The position numbers were made by a program, and so were the translations under genes. Source: Nymphaea colorata (lineage: Eukaryota; Streptophyta; Magnoliopsida; Nymphaeales; Nymphaeaceae). From it: DNA of 64,000 nt. The DNA lies in the NCBI RefSeq assembly GCF_008831285.2, contig NC_045142.1:3789501-3853500 (forward strand), read 5' to 3'. This document shows positions 59,142 through 64,000 of this stretch, in pieces. The notes under the pieces are model-generated. The model had not been told where the DNA came from, did not search any database, and saw only the letters and a program-made list of their open reading frames with translations. Within the stretch, counting starts at the first letter, position 1. The number at the start of each line of letters is the position of its first letter.

Positions 59142-60419
59142 GTAGCTATTTTCTTGCTTAAATAAAGCTCTTTTAATGCTTAAAAAATGAATAGCTTTTA
59201 TAACATCAAAATTTTGGTAGTATAAATATCAATTTTTTGCTAACATGACTTGAACTAAAGCATGATTTACATTAAATTAGTGTCTATAAATACATTAGAA
59301 AGTTCATATTTTTTTTAAACACTTTTTAACATGGATTTAAAAGGTCTGGTTTTCATCCCTTACCCAAACAATTTTGTACCTATTAATATATATATATATA
59401 CATATACATATATGTATATATATATATATATTAATTTGAATCCGTTGGATGATTAAAAAATAAAATTTGTCGTTTAAAGCACCGTAAACCATTATTAAAA
59501 ACACTATAAACTGTCGCTACACCATAAATTGTTGTTAGTGCCCTTACGTCCAATGTTTTTAATGATCAATTTTTCATTTTCAGTCTTCTCACAACAATTA
59601 TATATAGTCAATGTTGCTGGATAGTAGGCGGATTAATAGAATTTAGAAATTCATGACCAAATGGTCTATAAAATGTCATTAAACCACTATAAACTGTAAC
59701 TGCATCATGAACTATTAATGATGCTAATGTTATGAATTGTTTTAGAGAGAGAAAGAGGAAGAAAGTACCTACCATGGGCGCAGTTCACATGGCCTGTTTA
59801 ATCCACATAGGAACGATTATAATAAATGAATGACTTTCAGGTTACTGTGGACCCAACAAGGTGCTCGAGTTATTGAAGCTTTCAATTTGAACAGGAAAGA
59901 TCGTAGTAAAATTTAAGAGAGAGGAGACCGCTGAAATGGTCCATTCGAAACCAAATATGAATTGTCCTTCAACATCTCATATTCATGCATTTATTTGAAG
60001 GAAATTCGATTGCGCGGATTGATTTTCATTGCCAATTCGTATCGAACGGACAGTTCCATCACAAATTTTCAAATAATAATTTTTATTTAGAAAAAATTAT
60101 GCCATTGTTTTTAGAGGGCAAGTTTGATTTTCCTAGATATTTGTGTCTGATAGTTTGTTTTTCCTAAATATTTACGTTTGATGAATTAATTTAGATGAAA
60201 AAGTTTCGAGCCGAGCAAGATATGAGTCCAGCCAAGAACTCGAGCTCGACTCGGCTCCTGAACAGCCCTACCAAACACTCTTTAAAGTGGGAAGTTTGAT
60301 GGAACCAGTAGCATTTAGTGCTAGTATGCAAAAAAATTGCGAAAAACCTTACGTTGTATCATGCAGACTTCTTGCCTTCGTATATCATTATTAAAGCTCA
60401 ATGATTCCCTAGTTGATCT
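59139..60419. other. Intergenic, no gene recognised
   Basis: AT-rich sequence with repeated 'cactataaactgt' phrases (59505, 59685). No coding sequence recognised. Confidence 0.3.
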
Positions 60420-60424
60420 TAAGT

Positions 60425-60885
60425 AGAACCAGGTGTGGAGCCAAAAATTTTGTTTCATGGAGCACTAAGCGCATAATTAACAAATTTTTAATTGACCTTA
60501 GGTCAGTGACCTAATCCTCGCGGGGCTACTCTATTTAACTGAACTTAGGTTCAGTGAGGTTCACCATGTAAGTTTAAGGCTTCAGAATAGGTTCAACTCT
60601 GTGGGGCATACGTCAATGAAATTTGATATATTTAAATCAGATTTTAGTGATTACCTAGTTGATCTTACTAGATTCAAGACCGGAGCCAGAAATTTTGTTT
60701 CATAGAACACTAAATATATATTAAACAAATTCACAACTGACATTGGGGCAGTGACCTTATGGGTCTACTCTAATATAACTGAGCTCAGGTTTACCTATAT
60801 CCAACACGTAAGTTTAAGGTCTCATATTAGACTCTGTGGAACATACATACGTCCAATGATGACCCTATGTATCTCCACCCTTGAA
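60425..60885. repeat. Diverged ~240-bp tandem duplication
   Basis: 60425-60620 and 60665-60860 share GGAGCCA(A/G)AAATTTTGTTTCAT, AACAAATT, 'cagtgacct', 'ctactct', AACTGA, 'tagattc/cagaatagg' and 'ctctgtgg..catacgtc' in order. GGAGCC suggests a MITE end. Confidence 0.6.
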
Positions 60886-62069
60886 TAGCTTCTTCAAAAC
60901 AAACGCGTAGTCTAGGCTGGTTGACTTAGTCATCCTCTTTGGCTAAGAAAGATTAAAAAAACTATAAAAAATGTTAAAGAAAGCGACCCTTATGTTCCGA
61001 CAAGTAGAATTAGGCATCGGGTTGGGCCCGGGCCTTAAAGTAAGGGCTCATGCCAGCCCGATAGTACATATATTATTAAGATTATTTTAAATATATTTAT
61101 ATCCACTTTTCATTATAAATATTGTATTTATGTATATGAATATTTTTTTTATTCTTCCATTAAACTTACACCTATTTACGGCTCGGTTAGAGATGCGGGC
61201 ATAGCCTCTAGGGCATCCCCAACCAAACTTTGAATGGGGGCTTCTGCCCTACCGACAAGGGTTGATTGTGGTGTTGTGGTAAAAACCCGAACACCAAAGG
61301 CCATGGTTTTTCCCTTGATGTCAGGGATAATTTATTGATTTTAACTTTTTATGATATATTTTATAATTTTAAAAAAATTTTCTTAAGTATTTTGCATCAA
61401 GAGGGGTAATTTTATAAATTTTCATTCTGTGCCCTCTTTTCAGATATAAACTACTCGAAGCTTTTAGTTGTTGGCCGTAAAAAAGCTATTAGATGTCCTT
61501 TTCTTCCAGCATTCAAACACCCCTTCAAGTTGCCAGAGTTGTCCAAAGAAGTTTTTTTTCTACTAAAAATTGAAAAAATTAAAAATATTACAAAAAAAAA
61601 ACTTTTGAAAATTGACACTTGACAGTCTATGACTTGCTTGGAACAACCTTTTTAAGCCGTTGAAAGTTTCATGAACATTGACAGGCTTTTTTAAATACAT
61701 TTTATGGTCCTCCCATGTGAGCAATAACGACCAAGCCCCCTTATTATGAGCGAGAATCTGAAGCCAAGATAATAATAGATATGTTATTAATATTTAATAT
61801 TTTTCATGAATGTGGTGGACTTGGGGAAGAGTCTTGTCCACATGTTGAATTCTGAGCTGGTCATGAGCAAGCAAGAGCCGACAAAATGGGAATTCATTAA
61901 GTGATGAAAAATCACTTGATGCGTGACACTAATGCTGCACCCGAATCCGAATTCAGAATTGAACATGACCTGATGATGTAGATTTGAATCCATATCCGAA
62001 CAAACACATGCAAATATAGAATTTGGATCAGATACTGACTTGAAGCTAAATCACAGACCTACCTTAAAA
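60886..62069. other. Intergenic; weak GC-rich repeat at 61015-61250
   Basis: A GGTTGGGCCCGGGCC word followed by an A/T core suggests a fragment of the GC-rich/AT-core MITE-like family. Nothing else is supported. Confidence 0.35.
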
Positions 62070-62225
62070 ACAGGAGCGGAGCCAAGATTTTGCTATTGAG
62101 GCGGCCGAACGTGAAAAAATTGCATGTCTAAATAACACTTTTGAAAGCCTCTCGTAGGGGTCGACTACATTTTTGAAATTTGTTAGAGGGTCTGGAATAA
62201 AATTCTTTAAAATTTTAAGGGATAA
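62070..62225. mobile_element. Possible partial MITE (GGAGCGGAGCC end)
   Basis: CAGGAGCGGAGCCAAGATTTTG at 62078 resembles the CAGGGGCGGAG terminus. No opposite end was identified. Confidence 0.3.
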
Positions 62226-62611
62226 AATGTTATTTTCACTCCGGGTCCTATTTTAACAATTCAAATCTACATACATACAGTATTCAAATCTGGATTGGAA
62301 TATCCATCTAATTTTGCTCCAACTGTGCTCCTAGTGAGAACCCAAATGGGTGCCAACATGCTGCTCAAGCTGGCATGTAGACTTAGTTGATAAGAAACCC
62401 CACAGTTTGAGGACACGTGGCTCGCGGGCCGGCCGAATTACCTTTAATAATAATATTATGGCCAGCTGGGTTCAGGCAGATCTGTGTGGACTCAGTCAAG
62501 AGAACGAGATGTTAAGCTGTATCAAACTAGTACAATGTCATTGCAATTCTTAGCTGTCCCTGATCGAAAGTCATTGACCAGAATCTGATCCATTTGGATC
62601 CCTTACGTTCC

Positions 62612-62730
62612 GTGGCGGAGCCACCACCCTTGTCCATGATCACACATGTGGGAGCCTCTGAGATTTGAACCAGAGGTCGGCCATCTGTCAACTTCTGGCT
62701 CATCCAGTTGCACCACTTCTTTTTCATAAT
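62612..62730 (-). mobile_element. tRNA-derived SINE-like segment
   Basis: On the minus strand an A box TGGTGCAACTGG (62715-62704) and a B box GGTTCAAATCT (62671-62661) are 44 nt apart start to start, the spacing in tRNA genes. The T-arm-like stem CCTCTG/CAGAGG surrounds the B box. No acceptor stem pairing is possible, so it is not a functional tRNA. A pol III-type SINE head is the best reading; 3' end and target duplication are unresolved. Confidence 0.5.
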
Positions 62731-62769
62731 TGATGTTGACAAGAATCTTAAAGATTGAGAACAGATCAT

Positions 62770-63470
62770 ATTTACACGTTAAGTTTATGAGAAATTTAAT
62801 GGAAAATCTTCATTATTATTTTTTTTAATATTATGTTGATTCTAACATTTGTGTTTATTTCAGAAGAAACTGTAAAAATATTTTTTTTTCTTTTTTTTGG
62901 GGTGCTGCTTCATTCTCATCAACTCTAGAGTTAGAGGTGCAAACGGATCTTACTGGGAGTAGTTCCGATAGATCTAAATGCAGGCTCAATAAATCCGATT
63001 GGCAGAACCAGATCCGAAATATTTGATCAAACATATATGAGTCTGATCCTCTTCAAGCACAAGCCAGAACCAAATCTGACCCACTTTTATATCCTGTGGT
63101 TGTTTCTCAATTAAAGTACCCTTCTCTGATCTTGTTTAGCTGGTCAAGCTGGTAGACCGTTTTATTTTTCCAAATTTTTTTAGCAACAAGCCAAGAAATT
63201 GGCCCTTGAATACTTCCAGAGATATGGATATGGACATGTGTCGACATTACATTGATATTATTTCCTAAAAGAAAATTGCAACCATTAATGTTAAAAATAG
63301 AAAAAATTTACTTTCTTACAATTTTAAAAATTGAAAAAGTTTCACATCCCCGTGTCCAATATTCAAAAACCATTTCAAAATTTACGAGTCGAACTTGTGT
63401 CGTGATTGATACCGTGATCAACGTTCGTGACACAAGTTTCTATCTCTAATGTGCAGTAGAAGAGCCAAAA
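62770..63470. other. Intergenic, nothing recognised
   Basis: AT-rich, no gene or clear repeat. Confidence 0.3.
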
Positions 63471-63474
63471 ACAT

Positions 63475-63640
63475 TTTCTGATGGGGCCGTCACTCACAGA
63501 TTTTCATATCTGAAGGGGCACTCGTACATATAACAAACAAATATTTGAAGATGTTAATATGAAATAAAAAAAATATTAAGGGGCTGGTGTGGGCAGTTGC
63601 CCACGCCAGCCCCTATGCGGCTCCGCCACTGCTCTAATGC
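63475..63640 (-). mobile_element. MITE-like element of the CAGTGGCGGAGCC type
   Basis: In reverse orientation it starts CAGTGGCGGAGCCGCATAGG and continues GGGGCTGGCGTGGGCAACTG and CCCACACCAGCCCC, a 16-bp-class inner palindrome. The far end near 63478 (GATGGGGCCGTCACTC) is a possible partner. Related to 46220-46395. Confidence 0.5.
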
Positions 63641-64000
63641 TTAGAATAAAGACCGTGGATCAGGCTATTTGAGATCGCACAAGACGCAAATGGAGCATAT
63701 GCTTCTCTATATATTATATATAAGCAAGCATCTTGCAGTGTGTCCAAATGTGTTTATTGGGGACATTTGATAAACCCACTTAGATAAGGTCAAAAGTTTT
63801 TTCATTGTGCTCCAATATACAATATCTAATGTCATCTTATCTTGCATCAAGTAGGCACATTCAAAGGCCAAAAAAGTTTGCATCAAATCAAACAGTACAA
63901 ATTCAAAACGTTTGGGTCTGCGTCTGTAGGAAGAATATTTTATCCTACGTTCACTTGAGAGCTGAAGCCCCTATCCTTCACCTGTCTTCCCTTTCCCCAT
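63641..64000. other. Window end, nothing recognised
   Basis: No gene, repeat boundary or RNA gene was recognised. Confidence 0.3.

Noticed and set aside
62612-62716. A tRNA gene
   Set aside because: A and B boxes are present, but no acceptor stem or anticodon arm can be formed, so it was called SINE-like.

Overview
The window is nuclear DNA of a flowering plant. Coding sequence is sparse and split by GT-AG introns, some many kilobases long, and the rest is AT-rich DNA filled with transposable elements and microsatellites. The species cannot be named from the sequence. Introns of 2-7 kb loaded with repeats suggest a medium or large genome.

Two complete protein-coding genes can be assembled exon by exon, both on the minus strand. 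The first (start codon 40266, stop 17901, 5' leader exon near 41340-40899) spans about 23 kb. It encodes a predicted 1116-residue nuclear protein with two TDBD-type modules, two PHD-type zinc fingers and a C-terminal GNAT acetyltransferase-like domain, the architecture of the IDM1-like family. All 19 coding exons join in frame. The second (start 52937, stop 48100, probable 5' leader near 55610-55180) encodes a 215-residue family I soluble inorganic pyrophosphatase in eight coding exons. A single last exon of an LRR receptor-like kinase lies at 1456-1203 (minus), and its upstream exons are not visible.

Layout: 1-1000 holds a Copia-type gag remnant split by a MITE. 1203-1456 is the kinase exon. 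1559-7267 is an intact-ended, non-coding LTR retrotransposon on the minus strand with a 5-bp target duplication. 7268-17900 is a repeat field: a 41-bp foldback, hAT-type MITEs, a LINE reverse-transcriptase remnant and a hAT-like element carrying a transposase start. 17901-41340 is the PHD/GNAT gene, whose introns contain at least four DNA transposons, one carrying a fragment of a chloroplast OEP24-like gene. 41341-42600 holds its promoter and a GATAAG-rich duplicated region. 42600-48100 is intergenic and repeat-rich. 48100-55650 is the pyrophosphatase gene, with another hAT-like insertion in an intron. 55650-64000 is intergenic with a perfect 40-bp inverted repeat, GC-rich MITE-like repeats and a tRNA-derived SINE-like segment.

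The genes are not functionally linked: one looks like a chromatin regulator, one is housekeeping phosphate metabolism, one is receptor signalling. The notable material is the transposon record, especially a hAT-like family with CTATGTCACA termini found repeatedly in introns, and a captured gene exon.
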